Shown here: positions 44,246 to 56,939 of the stretch, piece by piece
How positions within the stretch are numbered: position 1 is the stretch's first letter
How the letters are laid out: each line of letters starts with the position of its first letter
Assembly: GCF_038502225.1 (NCBI RefSeq)
Contig: NC_091341.1
Span: forward strand, 2,194,626-2,258,625
From: Cherax quadricarinatus
Lineage: Eukaryota > Arthropoda > Malacostraca > Decapoda > Parastacidae
Direction of reading: 5' to 3'
DNA length: 64,000 nt
Notes under the pieces: model-generated
Databases searched by the model: none
Told to the model about the DNA's origin: nothing
The model's input: only the letters and a program-made list of their open reading frames with translations
Position numbers and translations under genes: made by a program

Positions 44246-45557
44246 GAACTTTCTTAAAAAATGAAATGTTTGTCCTTGTATAATTGTATATATATTTTTG
44301 TGTAGAATACAGATGAGAAATATTGAAAACTCGCTGATATGTCTTTTTTAAGGGAATCTTCACCTTGATTTTGGGTTTTGCACCTTAATTTTCCTATTTT
44401 ATTAAACAAATTGGCTTCCATGAAATAACTGGAATGTCTCTCATGATCAGCTTTAAACCTTAAACGCTAGTGAATCTTACTTTAGAAGAAAGTTTGGATT
44501 AATTTTGGCTAGTGTAGATACTAAATTGACATTTTCATGAAGGAATTGAGACATGGAAGTAAGAATTTTCATGCAATAATTTGCGAATGCCTCATTCGAT
44601 TAGCTTCAAAACGTCTATTCCAGTAACCTGATATTGCACATTCTGAGTGACTTCAAACTTCAAGTGATGGTTTATATTATCATATTTATCTCTGTGAGAT
44701 GAGTAGAGAATGTTTTCAGATTGTCTTTAAATTTTTAATGCTGATTTTTTAGTGGAAGCTTTGAATTAGTTGTGGACTGTGTAGGCCCTAATTTTGCCAT
44801 TTTCATTGAAGAAATTGGGATATTGGTTTCCATGTGATAAACGCTTCTGACTTGCATCATATCTTCAAATCTATAAGTGCATCAGAAACTTACGCCACAC
44901 TGCATTATTCCGATCGCGTGCATCAAGGCACAGGGGGCTGGGTTATGTGACACAGTTCTCAGCAGATAACCTCGGTGTGGACTTCCAAGTCTCCCACTGT
45001 CTGTCTTTCTCCTGCAGGCTTGGAGTAATTAGGTGATTCAAAGCCAGATTTTCTATTACAATTACTTGATCAGAAAAATAACCAATTACAGTTACACGGT
45101 GTTTTATATTAAATTACTTTCTTCAAATTCTCATATTTTACTAATGTTGAAACATTGTTAAATGTTTGAAATAAGAAAATATTTTACTTCTTGAAGAGTT
45201 GCATTGTTGATTGAAACTGTTCGCTTACACAGTAGGATTCTTCAGTCCAGTACAGGGGCAGCAGGCATAGTAGCAAAGTGAAGATGATGTAATCAGTCCA
45301 TCAGCCTTGGAGGAATAGTTTTTGAGGTAGTCCGTTCCTCAGCCTTGAGAAGTGTTCAGCTCCATATGAACCTAAACACTCCGCCGAAGGTTGCAGGCTA
45401 GGGCCTGCAACCTTCCCCTGCTTTGCTAAATACCCTTTCCGACGGTGCTGAAGAGGCTATGCAACCCTTCATTTTTCTTGGTCATTTCTTCAGAGGGAGC
45501 ATCTTAGGAGGAAACCACCTCCAATAGGTCAAGGGATCTACTTCGAATGAAGCACAA

Positions 45558-45593
<36 letters not shown>

Positions 45594-45939
45594 AAAACTT
45601 GACCGAATGCACAGCTATGTACAATTTGACGCATACTTTCGTTTTGTCATTAATCCATCATAGTGCCCCAGTTCTATTATATAATTTAAGCCAGTATAAG
45701 CTGGTCACCAGTTAATAACAATTACTTGTCAGCCTTAAAGTTCAGTTACAATTACTTATATTTAAATTAATTAGTCAGTTACAGTTACTCCAATCCTGTT
45801 CCCAGGCAGAATTTGCTTGGACGGGTAGCCCCTTCGGTCCTGCCAACAGAAGCTGTGTCAGAGCAGGGCTAATAGTGATTCTTTTTCCTTGTGTCTAGTG
45901 GCTGGATTTCACAAAAAAAGTGAAATATCTCCACTGAGG
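44246..45939. other. No gene seen; one hairpin and a 33-base T run
   Basis: GAAGGTTGCAGGC (45386-45398) pairs with GCCTGCAACCTTC (45403-45415) around a 4-base loop. A T run spans 45560-45592. No coding signal. Confidence 0.5.
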
Positions 45940-46060
45940 CCAAAAGGAGAGAGAGAGAGAGAGAGAGAGAGGGAGGTTATTTAGAGTAGATTCAAGGAAC
46001 GTAAGTGGTTTAATTCCTTGTATCAAGAAACCCTTCGCTATGGCAAGGCTATTTTATCTG
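45940..46060 (+). repeat. H-family remnant with (GA)n
   Basis: (GA) run at about 45951-45971, then AGATTCAAGGAACGTAAG and ATTCCTTGTATCAAG as in the 3' half of H copies. Confidence 0.4.
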
Positions 46061-46689
46061 TTCCTAGGTATATTGGTTTGGTTTTCGGATGTGAAGACCA
46101 AACCGAGTGCTTCATTTAGAGCAGCAGCCATATCCTTACTCAGTCAGACCATCCTCCTAATCATAGTCAGCATTTTATTATGACTTGTACAGTTATATAT
46201 GTGACAATGGCATGATTATTTTTTGTTATTGATGACACTCGAGCCTAGCCTAAACAAAGTAAATCTAGAAATTTGCTGAGAACAATTTATAAGAAATCGG
46301 CTCGGAATTCAGTCAGGCTACGCCTCTCTCCTTGTGCAAACGTAGAGCTTGGCTTTTTCCACAACCGATCGTGGTATCAGTCTTCTCGACCGAGTTGACG
46401 CCTACTACATATATGAGCTTCTGCTGACCTCCTTCATTGTTCCAAATTTACTTATGATTGTCAATCCTTATTAAGGAGCATCGCCGGGTACGAACTTTGG
46501 AGGAGATAGTGGCAGCACGCTTAGTAGGGTAACTTAAGAGACCAGTTGCGGGCCCCGTGTAGTTGACTGGATTCTCTGCAATTAGGCATTAGTTTAGAGA
46601 ACAGATAGGCAAGTTACCAAGGAGCAATTTTGTCTAAAGAAACCGAGAATGCACGCAAGGCAATCCAGAGCACTCAGAGGGTTTAACGC
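46061..46689. other. No gene seen
   Basis: No clear coding signal; could be the decayed 5' part of the following LINE ORF1. Confidence 0.35.
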
Positions 46690-47365
46690 TTAACAGAGAA
46701 CTTAAATCAGTAAAAAGTGCCCAAGAGGTTAGTATTGCGTTACCCACTAGGAATGATTTTAGATGCAATCCTAGACCAACCCAGCGTCATGACGGCGCAA
46801 CATCTCAAAATCAGATTGAACAACAATGCGCCAACACTGCAAGTCCTTGGTTCCTGGGGATGGTACCATGTCAGTACATACACGTCAGAACCAGTGAGCT
46901 CCTTCAAGTGCCACCGATTTGGTCACCAGGCTCACGATGCCACTACAAGAAAATATGCGGCATCTGCAATCGGTCCCACCCAGTGAATTACTGGGGAAAA
47001 TCAGGAACCTCATACCGACTGCAAGCAAAAGTATAATCCCTGGAAAGAACATTGCCCCAAGACGCTTCGCAGGCTCCAAGTTCAGCCAGACCCCAGGCTT
47101 CCCATCAGTGTACAAACTGATAAGATCCGTCTACCATGCCCTAAGGAGTCCAACCTCGAATACAGATTTCCTTTCGGCTAGGTAGTCAAATGAGACACCC
47201 CCAACGTCAGGGATTTATCACTACAGACCCTGACACAGATGTCTCCACGAAAGCGAAGCAACAGACGTCGCCTGCGACCTTCGGTTCTACACAGGAAGAC
47301 TTTCTCGCAGGCAACCTCCAGCACCAGGCAGGCGCACTTTTCTGCCCCACGCAAGCAATCCCTCT
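46690..47365 (+). pseudogene. LINE ORF1 (gag-like) relic with zinc-knuckle sequence
   Basis: One frame gives LRYPLGMILDAILDQPSVM, then NNNAPTLQVLGSWGWYHV and SSFKCHRFGHQAH. Another frame continues YKKICGICNRSHPVN. Together these look like the CCHC array at the carboxyl end of a gag-like ORF1 from a Jockey/I-type LINE. Several frameshifts separate the blocks, and no start is visible. Such proteins bind LINE RNA. Family E (RNase H LINE) would be a natural partner, but nothing links them here. Confidence 0.55.
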
Positions 47366-47449
47366 AGGATTTTCCTGGAGTTTTACGACTCACTTGTCAT
47401 GAGTTCCAATCCCCACTTGTACCGTGATTTGTTTTCACACGCATTATTA

Positions 47450-47700
47450 TGCAGCTCATGTCTCAAGTGGTAGCGTTTTTGTGTCATGTATGAAGGATCT
47501 GGGTTCGATCCCGGCACAGATGGAAGCAATGGACGTGCTTTCTTACATCTGTTTCCCTTGTTCACCCAAGTACATAGGTACTTGGGAGTTAGCCGACTGT
47601 TGAATTATTTTGGATAGAGGATCAAAGGCCATTCCCAGTAAAAGTGCAAGAGTGGCTTCTTTGGGTTATTCTGGATTATGAAACTTCCGGGTTAATTCGC
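47450..47700 (+). mobile_element. S1 SINE
   Basis: TCTCAAGTGGTAGCG (box A region), CTGGGTTCGATCCCGGC (box B), TTCTTACATCTGTTTCCC body, and a GGGTTATTCTGGATTATG tail. Confidence 0.75.
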
Positions 47701-47835
47701 CAAATGGTCGTCCCAGGTAGTTCGTGTTTTAATCAGTCAGCCCATGTTATTCCAGAGGGTTTCCAACCATCTCTTAGAGGTTTATGAAAATTTTTCTTAG
47801 ATTAACCCACAAGGTTAGTAACCCAGGATAACCTG

Positions 47836-47985
47836 ACCATCCGGGCTGTGGTTCGTACGTCGGTTTACGTGCGGTCAGCAGTAACAGCCTAGTTATCAGG
47901 CCCTAATCCACCGCGAGGCTTGGTCACAGACTTGACCGCGGGTGCGTTGACCCCTGAAACCCTCTCCAAGTATACTCTAGGTATA
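47836..47985 (+). mobile_element. CR1-A LINE 3' end, sense, 150 bp
   Basis: GACCATCCGGGCTGTGG, CAGCAGTAACAGCCTAG and GCGTTGACCCCTGAAACC, ending CTCTAGGTA, parallel to 20140-20292. About 15 percent different. Confidence 0.8.
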
Positions 47986-48004
47986 ATAAAGTCATGCCAT
48001 TATT

Positions 48005-48190
48005 TGTGTAGTTTATTTCTAATGGGGTCATTTAGTCCTCTATCTTCCCATACCAGTCGGCAAACATTCAGGTGAACAGGGGCAGCACGTTTATTAAGGA
48101 AATATGCTAACGTGCTTAACGTTTCCACTCACCCGGGGATCGAACCCCAGTTCCTCAGTGGTGAGGTGAGAACTCTACCAGTTGAGTGTT
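48005..48190 (-). mobile_element. S1 SINE, antisense
   Basis: TTTCTAATGGGGTCATTTAG, CAGGTGAACAGGGGCAGCAC, CCCGGGGATCGAACCCCAG (box B antisense) and AGAACTCTACCAGTTGAG (box A side). Confidence 0.7.
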
Positions 48191-48297
48191 CTTTAACTGC
48201 AGAAGAATTTTTACCCACATTCATGTTGTGAGCTAAAGGACGGGATCATAAATGCTCAAAATATGATCCTTGCACTTAAATTTCTAGCAACTTTACT

Positions 48298-48405
48298 ACA
48301 CCTCGTAGCTCAGTGATAGCACCTCCTGCTGACAGTCGAGGAACTCGGGTTCTGTCCCGGTGCGAGTGGAGACGTTGGACGTGTCTCCTTACACCTGTTA
48401 CCTTA
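48298..48405 (+). mobile_element. S1 SINE head, truncated
   Basis: CTCGTAGCTCAGTGATAGC and ACTCGGGTTCTGTCCCGG are tRNA-like boxes A and B. GACGTGTCTCCTTACACCTG follows, then the copy dissolves into a TTTA tract. Confidence 0.65.
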
Positions 48406-48514
48406 TTTATTTATTTTATTTTCATTTATTTTATGTTTTTGCAAATAGTACATTGAGATTTTATATTTACAATAGTGGGTTGCAATGCAAAGAGAGCCTC
48501 TATTATGCCTAGGC

Positions 48515-48690
48515 ATTACCTGGAGTTTACCTGGAGAGAGTTCCGGGGGTCAACGCCCCCGCGGCCCGGTCTGTGACCAGGCCTCCTGGTGGATCAGAGC
48601 CTGATCAACCAAGCTGTTACTGCTGGCTGCACGCAAACCAACGTACGAGCCACAGCCCGGCTGGTCAGGTACCGACTTTAGGTGCTTAAC
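48515..48690 (-). mobile_element. CR1-A LINE 3' end, antisense, 175 bp, little diverged
   Basis: ACCTGGAGTTTACCTGGAG, CCGGGGGTCAACGCCCCCGC and GATCAACCAAGCTG to CCGACTTTAGGTGCTTA. Almost identical to 21765-21935, so it is probably young. Confidence 0.85.
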
Positions 48691-48859
48691 ATTATTGGCT
48701 TACAGACTACTTAACACTAAGGATTTTATCATAGTTGTACAGTAGGACAGTAATTATTTCATAGTTGAGCAGTAGATTATTAATTATAAGTTAATTAAAT
48801 TTGTATAAGAAAAAGGATATATTCTTATAGTCTAAAATGGTTTTTGTGGAAAACAATGG

Positions 48860-49290
48860 TTCAATTATATTCCTCTGTTCACCAAACAGTAAGTAGGTAC
48901 TTGGGTGTTAGGTAATTGTTGTGGGTCGCATCCTAGGGAAGATGACCAAAAGACCCCATTGATTTTATTGAATTCCCTGGAGTTACTAGCCCTCCGGATT
49001 AATAATCTGAAGGCGTCGTGTACTTATATAACCACATATTATGCATTTCAGTTAAATTTAATTTTTTACCATTTTCAAATAATCCATAATAAATGTGTTA
49101 TCTGAAAAGTAATTAAGATACTTGCTGTTTAAAGCTTTGAGTAATTGTACACATGCCCTAGGTTGTCAATGTACAGTGTCAGAAATGCTCAGGCATGTCA
49201 GTGGCTTTCTTTGTACTTAACACTTTATAAAATGTAAGTCACATATTGTATCCTTTGCAAGGAAATAAAAATTGTGTTGTACTGTAATGT
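48860..49290 (+). mobile_element. S1 SINE body and a separate LINE-type tail
   Basis: 48870-49000 is S1 body and tail (TGTTCACCAAACAGTAAGTA, GGGTCGCATCCTAGGG, CTAGCCCTCCGGATTAA). 49165-49280 is a tail with CAGAAATGCTCAGGCATG, GTGGCTTTCTTTGTAC and GAAATAAAAATTGTG. Confidence 0.55.
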
Positions 49291-49292
49291 CA

Positions 49293-49400
49293 GCGTTGTA
49301 AGTAAGTTTATTCAGGTATACACAAATACAGTTACATAATTATCATAAATAGTAGCATATGTGTAGAGAACCTAGGATAACTCAGAAAGGTCAGACAAAG
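49293..49400 (-). mobile_element. SINE/LINE tail, antisense
   Basis: GTAAGTAAGTTTATTCAGG, TATACACAAATACAGTTAC and GAGAACCTAGGATAAC: the antisense of 13455-13600. Confidence 0.6.
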
Positions 49401-49404
49401 ATCC

Positions 49405-49620
49405 CTTAAGACACTTGCAGTCCATGTTCGCCTAGCAGTAAATAGGTAGCTGTGTGTTAGCCGATTGGTGTGGGTTGCATCCTGGGGACAGAATTTACCT
49501 AATTTGCCCGAAATGCTCTACATAACAAGGGGCTTTCTATATAATATGTCACTGATGTCAGCTAGGTCTGTATACGTTGTACATGTACGTGTAGAAGTAA
49601 AAATTAATAATAATAAATAT
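49405..49620 (+). mobile_element. S1 SINE body with CCGAAATGC tail
   Basis: TTCGCCTAGCAGTAAATAGG, TTGGTGTGGGTTGCATCCTG, then TTTGCCCGAAATGCTCTAC and GTGTAGAAGTAAAAATTAAT. The tRNA head is missing. Confidence 0.65.
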
Positions 49621-49892
49621 AACGTAAGGCGTGAAACCGGCTGGCAGTGTTTATAAAAGTTTAACTTTAAATGTTTCCGTTCTTTCTAAACGTTCAGTGT
49701 TGGCAATGTAGAAAACACGAAATTTACTCGACTGGGTAACTTCTCTATTTCAAATATCCAGTTAACTTTACCGCAAGGACGGCGCCAAGGTGTTTTTTTT
49801 TATTGGGAAGGGGGGGGGGAGAAGCTTGTTGGATGGGGGCTAAAAAGACTTGTGTTTGCAGACCGAGCACACTGGTTTTCCTTACATTGTAT

Positions 49893-51165
49893 ATTACAGA
49901 TTAATTAAAATAAAAGGTCCCTTTCCTTGATAACTGCATGACACGAGACACAAAACCCTCTTTGATATCCCCCGTGTCCGATTCAATCTTTGTAAAAACT
50001 CACTGTGCATAAAAAGCCATAAGATCTGGAATTCATTGCATGAAGGATCAAAAGGTCCTCTATCTGCCAGAACTATTGTTTAAAAGCACCAAATCACCCT
50101 AACATAACTGAACCAACAATACGCTATATCTAACAAAACCAGCTCATCCAACTCTGTCCCTGTTCTTCCGGTCCATCTCCAACTCCCATAGAAAATTGAT
50201 TACACATTTTGTCCCATTATATTTCTACTGTAACTAACTTCCTGCATACAATTATACAACTTTATTTGAATATGATATATTGTTTATATAGAAATGAGTG
50301 ACACTTTAGAGCATGTTGAAAGCTCATAGTTATACAGAGCATTTCAGGCAAACTTGAGCCTATCTTAAGACTACAGTGGCAATAATTATTATTTGCTTAT
50401 ATATGAGGACATTGAAGGTTTACAAACAAATTTAGGATTACAAATAGAACATACAGACACTTATTTTTTTAAAGCTAAATTATGATTACAAGTATGAGAA
50501 TAAGAATATAGTTTTGAACATATTTTTGGTTGAACGAATTGTGTAGCATACTTATACATTTAACATCTTAACTCGTGCTAAGTTATATTAGAAAAAGGAT
50601 TTTTTTTTTACAGTAGTAGCTTTGAAGCTGCTGGTGGAGTTTTTAGGTAGGGAGTTCCAGATTTTGGGTCCTTTTAATCACATTGAACTTTTACGAAGAT
50701 TAAGCCGGATACGGGGAATGTCAGAGATTTTTATGTCTAGCATTATACCTATGAGTTCTATTGCAACTATCAAGAAAGTGTTTCAAATCAGGATTGATAT
50801 TCAAAAATATTGTTTTGTATGTGTAGTATACACAGTAGCACGAGTGAATGTTATGTATTTTCACCATCTCTATTCAATCACTTCACAGAACTGAAGATCA
50901 TTGAATCAGTTTGAAATAAGAAGCCATGCTTCTAAAACTGTACCATTTAATCATTAGCTGCCTTTCTTATTGTACATATATTTGTAGATAACTGCATAAG
51001 GAATCCTGCTTAACAGTCTTTCTAATTCTTAAGTAGTCTTTAAGCATTAGGATTCGTTTGCCTGAAATGCATTGCATACTAGTGGCTTTCTTTTATGCCT
51101 ACCAATGTTTTGTTACATGTAAATTACATTATTTTTGTACCACATAAAAATATAAGAAAAAATTA
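49893..51165 (+). pseudogene. Jockey-C LINE 3' part with an antisense copy of the same family nested in it
   Basis: 49893-50242 carries the DIPRVRFNLCKN-type motif in broken frames, matching 28146-28430. It resumes at about 50843 with TTCACCATCTCTATTCAATC and ends GCCTGAAATGCATTGC, GTGGCTTTCTTTTATGCC. Between them (50243-50842) lies a reversed fragment whose minus strand reads IPRIRLNLRKFNVIKRTQN and has a tail with TTGCCTGAAATGCTCTG and ATAAAGTTGTA at 50245. So one truncated LINE inserted into a relative. Confidence 0.6.
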
Positions 51166-51175
51166 TTTTATTTAT

Positions 51176-52800
51176 CCTGACGCCAAATGACTTAGAGAAG
51201 GCGATAAATGACATGTGCCCATGCACTCTGCCCCAGGCCCAGACTCATGGAACTCAAGAACTGAAAGAAGCCCCTGTCATGTGCTTTTAACATCCTATGG
51301 AGAGGGAGCATGGACACCGGGGGGTCGTCCCACAGCTGCTAAAAACAACAGACATAACCCCACTCCACAACAACAACAAAGAACTACAGACCGATAGGGC
51401 TAACATCCCATATCGTAAAAATCTTTGAAACGGTTCTAAAAAGCAAGATCACCACCCATCTAGATAATCATCAGTTATACAACCCAGGGCAACATGGGTT
51501 TAGAGCAGGTCGCTCCTGCCTGTCCCAACTACTGGACCACTATGACTAGGTCCTGGATGCTCTAGAAGACAAACAAAACGCAGGTGTAGTATACACAGAC
51601 TTTCCAAAAGCCTTTGACAAGTGTGACCATAGTGTAATAGCGCACAAAATGCGTGATAAAGGAATAACAGGAAAAGTTGGTAGATGGATGTATAATTTCC
51701 TAACAAATAGAACACAAAGAAAAGTAGTAAACAAAGTGTGAGGCGGCTACGGTAAAAAGCTCTGTACCACAAGGCACAGTACTCCCATCCTGTTCATTAT
51801 CCTCAAATCTGACATAGACAGGGATGTAAGCCACATCGTAAACTCCAGGTAAACAGAACCGTGTCTTCCTTTTCAGATGACATCCGAATCTGCATGAGTG
51901 TCCTCCACTGAAGACACTGCAAGACTCCAGGCAGACATCAACCAAATCTTTACATGGGCCGCAGAAAACAATGTGAAGTTCAATGATGAGAAATTTCAAT
52001 TACGTCAATATGGAAAATGTGAGGAAATTAAAACTGTACCGGAGTACAAAACAAATTCCAACTACACAATAGAGCGAAAACTAATGTAAAAGACCTGGGA
52101 GTGATAATGTCAGAGGATCTCACCTTCAAAAAATGACAGGATGGACAATAAGAACCTTTAAAACTAGGGATGTTAAGCCCCTGATGACACTCTTCAGGTC
52201 TCTTGTTCTATCTAGGCTGGAATATTGCTGTACACTAACAGCACCTTTCAAAGGAGGTGAAATTACTGACCTAGAAAATGTGCAGAGAACCTTCACGGCA
52301 CACATAACTGCGATAAAACACCTCAATTACTGGGAAAGCTTTAAAGTTCCTCAACCTGTACTCCCTAGAACGCAGGCAGGAGAGATGCATGATTATATAC
52401 ACTTAGAAAATCCTAGAGGGATTAGTACCAAACTTGCACACGAAAATCACTTCCTGTGAAAGCAAAAGACTCGGCAGACGATGCAACACACCTCCAATCA
52501 AAAGCAGGGGTGCCACTGCCACGATGCAAGACAACACAATAAGTGTCAGGGGCCAAAGACTGTTCAACTGCCTCCCAGCATACATAAAGGGGATTAACTA
52601 TAGACCCCTGGCTGTCTTTAAGAAGGCGCTGGACAGGCACCTACAGTCAGTACCTGACCAGCCGAGCTGTGGTTCGTACGTCGGGTTGCGTGCGGCCAAC
52701 AGCCTGGTTGTTCAGTCTCTGATGCACCATGAGGCCTACAGAGTCATAAACCGGGTCGCGGGGGCGTTGACCCCCGAAACCCTCTCTAGGTATACTTTAT
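51176..52800 (+). pseudogene. CR1-A LINE copy 3: 5'-truncated, decayed ORF2
   Basis: Homology begins at MPMHSAPGPDSWNS (residue about 471 of ORF2) and runs to the 3' end at 52800. Recognisable blocks: IIKIFETV region, QHGFRAGRSCLSQLL, TDFPKAFDKCDH (position of D605), then the FADD region lost to indels (51785-51900), KMTGWTIRTFKTRDV, LEYCCTLTAPFKGGEI and FNCLPAYIKGINYRPLAV. At least six frameshifts and several stops. A 23-base foreign insert is at about 51834-51857. Nothing here is functional. Confidence 0.85.
51834..51857 (+). other. Tiny insertion equal to the CR1-A 3' terminal repeat
   Basis: Compared with the intact ORF2 (GATGTCAGCCACAGCACCG at about 19298), this copy has about 23 extra bases including GTAAACTCCAGGTAAAC. 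That string is the last stretch of CR1-A LINEs and of the LINE-tailed SINE. Confidence 0.6.
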
Positions 52801-55299
52801 AAGAGTATGAAAACAAATGTCCATATCAAAGAATTTGAACAATAATTACATCATATTACATCAGTATATAATTTGCCATCAAAATAAGGGCCTTATTAAC
52901 GTAATGATAAACAGCAAGATGATAATATTATAATCAAATTAAGCATTAAATCCGAAAAGGTCGATATCTATGAAGAGCATTATAGATTTATTTTACTCTT
53001 AGATGAGGGGTTCAGGGGTATCGAAAAAGTTATAGCACTGTGATTCTTCTGTTGTTGTGGTTGGAAGTAAAGGGTCAGTGATATTTGAGACTTGGCTCTT
53101 TTCGAATTTTTAGATATAAATGCAATATCACTTGTTCTGCTATGACTACTGCTATTCCTCAAGTAGGTTTTCATCAGTCGCAGGCAGAAAAACTACGTTC
53201 ATATGCTGTAGAATTAACCGGCAGTCACATTGATGCACGCCAACTTATACAGAAATATGAAAGCATCACGATATGGTCTGAGGATAGTAGCAAATTCAAG
53301 TGGAATTGTTTTTCTTTCAAGAAAACATTTTACTTGAAGCTAAACACTTGAATACCATCTCCAGAATACAAGATTTCTTTAGAAATGAAGCATTTTGAGG
53401 ATATACTGCTGTTGCTGAACCCTTTACTTTGCTATATAAACTTTTTTAAATCCGCCTGTTTAAATTCGTTAGCTAATCTGCCTATGACTGTAAAGTAAGT
53501 ATGTTTGCAGAATTCATGAGAAGTAGACATTTTCTGATTACATCCAAGTTGAAAATTGACAACGAACTCTTGTAAATGACATGACTGAGAGCCTTGTCTT
53601 GTTGCACATCAGTGCCAGTGAACCGCATCCATGAATTTTCACAGCGTTTTTATTTTTTTTTCTGAAGTTCAGGCAGAACTGACTTACCAAGATCCACAGA
53701 AGTCATCTGGAGGTGAGGGGACCGAAGGTTGTCAGACAGTGACTTGCCGAATGAGGTTAGGTGATAAAGAATAAAGCATAAAGATATACAATGCCGACCA
53801 ATAAAGGTATACAGGTTAGGTGATCACAGTATCAAGTATTTGGAGAATAAGCCAGTAGTAATACTGTTGCTAGAATTAACGACAATATGTTAAGTAAAAG
53901 GGCACATGTTTAACTGATGAGATAGTTTCCTGTCAAACTAGACGAAGCTCCTGGAGAGTGAGACGTTGCCACAGTAAAATATATTATTAGTTGTACATGT
54001 TTACTTTTACCAAGCAACAAGTCAGTAGGCCTTTGCAGTGTTCCTCCATTCTTAATTTCTTATATAAATATTCAATATAGGAAGAGATTTATACCTAAGA
54101 ATAAATGAATAAACGATGATTTTTCTCACAGGAGGAGCTTTTGGGGAATGACGGATATTATGGGGGCTTTGGGGCCAAAGGAAATTATGGGGCTGAAGGC
54201 TTCTAAGCCCTCACTGGGGCCTCCACTGCTTAACCGCTATTGCATTTATTCGTGAAATCTACAAAATATTTTTTTTAAATGTATAAATTTTCAGAAAATG
54301 TATTAATTTGTAAAATGCTTCTGAACATGCACGGATGTTACAGGCATATGCTGTTACTATTTTTATAGTTCTATCTAAATATAGGTCAATAAAATCATTG
54401 ATTTATTTCTATAAGGCTCTTTTAATATCAATAATCGTTCTGTAAGATGTAATAGCTTAATTAAGCTTTACCAATTCCTGTGTCATACCCAAATATTGAA
54501 CTCTATATTATTCATTATCCCTCCGTCTGTCTTTTCGACGTATATTTCAAGCCACGTGCACGTAGCTTCTGACTCATTTTCTGTTATAATTTTATTCATA
54601 ACATGTATCGCATAGCTCTAGGTCATCATCTGCCGTATTTGTCTTCTTGTCATTCATAATTCGTAATTTATCATCTTTTTCTTATTTGTGCTTCATTTAC
54701 ATTGACCAGTTCAGTAATTCATTTTTCGTTCACTCTCCCTCCTCTACACTACCTTAGAAGTAATGAATTTATTATTCCTTGTACTTCTTTTTCACCCTGC
54801 CTCTTTCCCGCCTCCCTCTACTTAAATCAGTTTCCTTCCTCTGCTAGTCCTCTTCCTCTCTCTACTACACCACCAATCCTTTTTCTCTCCTCTCTCCTCC
54901 TCCCTCCCTCCTACAACCCTCCTCCATCTCTTGCTCCTCGTCCTCACGCACTGCGACAGGGATAACAATACAGGGCGACTCACACATTTTCATCCTCTTC
55001 CTCTGGCTCAGAATAGGATTTTGATAAGAACTCAATTTGAGATATGTCTCAAGGAAACTAATGTGAAATTGCAAGCATCTCTCGCCGATGAATATTCTCT
55101 CTCGACGCACACCTTGAACTTGCTACAAGAGGATTAGTTTTTACACGTTGTGTCGGAATTTCATGTTAGAAACGTTGAATTTATGAAAATATTTTTCGAA
55201 AGATATGTCCTCTTTTCTTGTATCAAGTTTATTCGTTGAGTGTTTTAAAAGTTATATTCGGCTTATTGGTTGCAAGCTTAAATTATTTTCCGGTAATAT

Positions 55300-55340
<41 letters not shown>

Positions 55341-56939
55341 CTAGTTATTTTGCCTTTTATGTTACACCATACACTATTTTTTAATTTATCCTAGTTTTTA
55401 AAGAGGCATTCCATAACGTGGGTCAAGATGCCGATATCAATTTGTAAATAAAGAATTTCCTAATAGATAATGTGAGTGGACGTAACAAACAGCCATCCTA
55501 GGGAAATATGAAATATATTTAATGGTTGCTAAGCAAGCCTAAACACACTCAAGACTCCCTGTAAAATACCACAACATAATGTTTAATAATCTGTTTTAAA
55601 AGCTGCCTCAAAAAGCTTAATGCAGTTAGGTAAAGAGGGTGTCATGTGCATAATACTAGGGTGTAAGAAAGCGTGTAGAAGAGCACATTAGCAGGTCTCA
55701 GTACATCACTGAGGAGGCAGTAGCTACAAGCGATGGACGGCGTTGCTCCAGAGACTAGCGGCTTCCACCTGTGTTTACCGCTCCATGGCTGCCGCGAAGA
55801 TTACTGTCACAGATGCTGGCGGCCCACATATACAAGCCTCTTTCCCCATCCACCCCCACCGTAGTAACAAACATTCCTCCAGCACACATTCCACTTTCTC
55901 ATCATCCCCATACGCATTGAAAATTCTTTCTTTGGAGAAAGCATGTCAGCATTACATTGCTGCAAGGGAGTGAGTGTTTACTCTTGCAGAATTGTAAAAT
56001 ATTAACACTACATTTCGTAAATGAGATACTCCTGATACAGGAAGTTTAGTCTGTTAATTATATACTCGGATTTTACTGTTAGAAACTATTAGAATTTTTC
56101 ATAAGTTTCCATTAAAAAACAAAAATTATCACGAATTCTGACTAGATAAAATGCATCAATATGACTACTACTCACTCTTTGGTGGTACTATGTGTACAGT
56201 ATAATTTAATGTTGCCAAACAAGAGATTGAAATTACAGCAGAACGTGTCAAGATGAAAGAGTTCCGATGTAAACAAATCCACTTGGTAAATAGCGTCACT
56301 TTTTTTTATGAACAAAATCGTAGCTTAAAAATAGAAACTAGTACTGTATCCCTCCCGTCGCCTCCAGGAGTGCAACGTGATTTTTACCATCAAAATTCCA
56401 ACAAAAAATACAAGAATTTATAGAGGTGTAACTAGGAGTTAAATAGTTTGCCATTTTTATTATTAATACAAAACATTCAAAGAGAAGTACAAACACATGA
56501 ATGCACACATCACACAATGCCCTTGTAAACTTTGAGGAAACTTGTAAGAAAAATAATTTTTTAGAGAATGATCATCATTCAGATCGAAGAAGTTAAGGGT
56601 AAGGTTACGGTTCTTTACCAAAATATTAAGCTCAGGCTTTCTAATTAATCTCGTTATCTGCGTGATGATATTAACACATTCACGTGTATTTTGCGCGAGA
56701 GATTACCTATTTATGATCATTTGTTTGATTACATATTTGTAATTACTTTCTTGTGATTACCTTTCTGTGATTAGGAGAGTTGCAGGACAAAACAGCCCGT
56801 GTCTAACACCCAAATGTATCTAAATCTCTAAATCTGGTATTCAGGGTTATTATGTTCTCTGAACTCACGTCTGCAATTTTTAGCTTTGTCAGAGCTAAGT
56901 TATTTCTGACAATATCCTATCCCACTCGACCTTGAAAAA
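52801..56939. other. 4.1 kb with no recognised gene or repeat family
   Basis: Longest frames (53085-53351, 54702-54965, 55743-55973) are 76-88 codons. 53150-53345 reads as fairly protein-like (a frame containing QAEKLRSYAVELTGSHIDAR) but matches nothing I know. 54720-54940 is C/T-rich. A 37-base T run spans 55302-55338. ATTACCTNTTTGTG-like words repeat at 56698-56775. This could be single-copy sequence. Confidence 0.45.

Noticed and set aside
53085..53351. 88-codon frame as a candidate novel gene
   Set aside because: No homologous feature, no splice or promoter evidence, length within chance expectation. Kept as a mention under the 52801-56939 entry.
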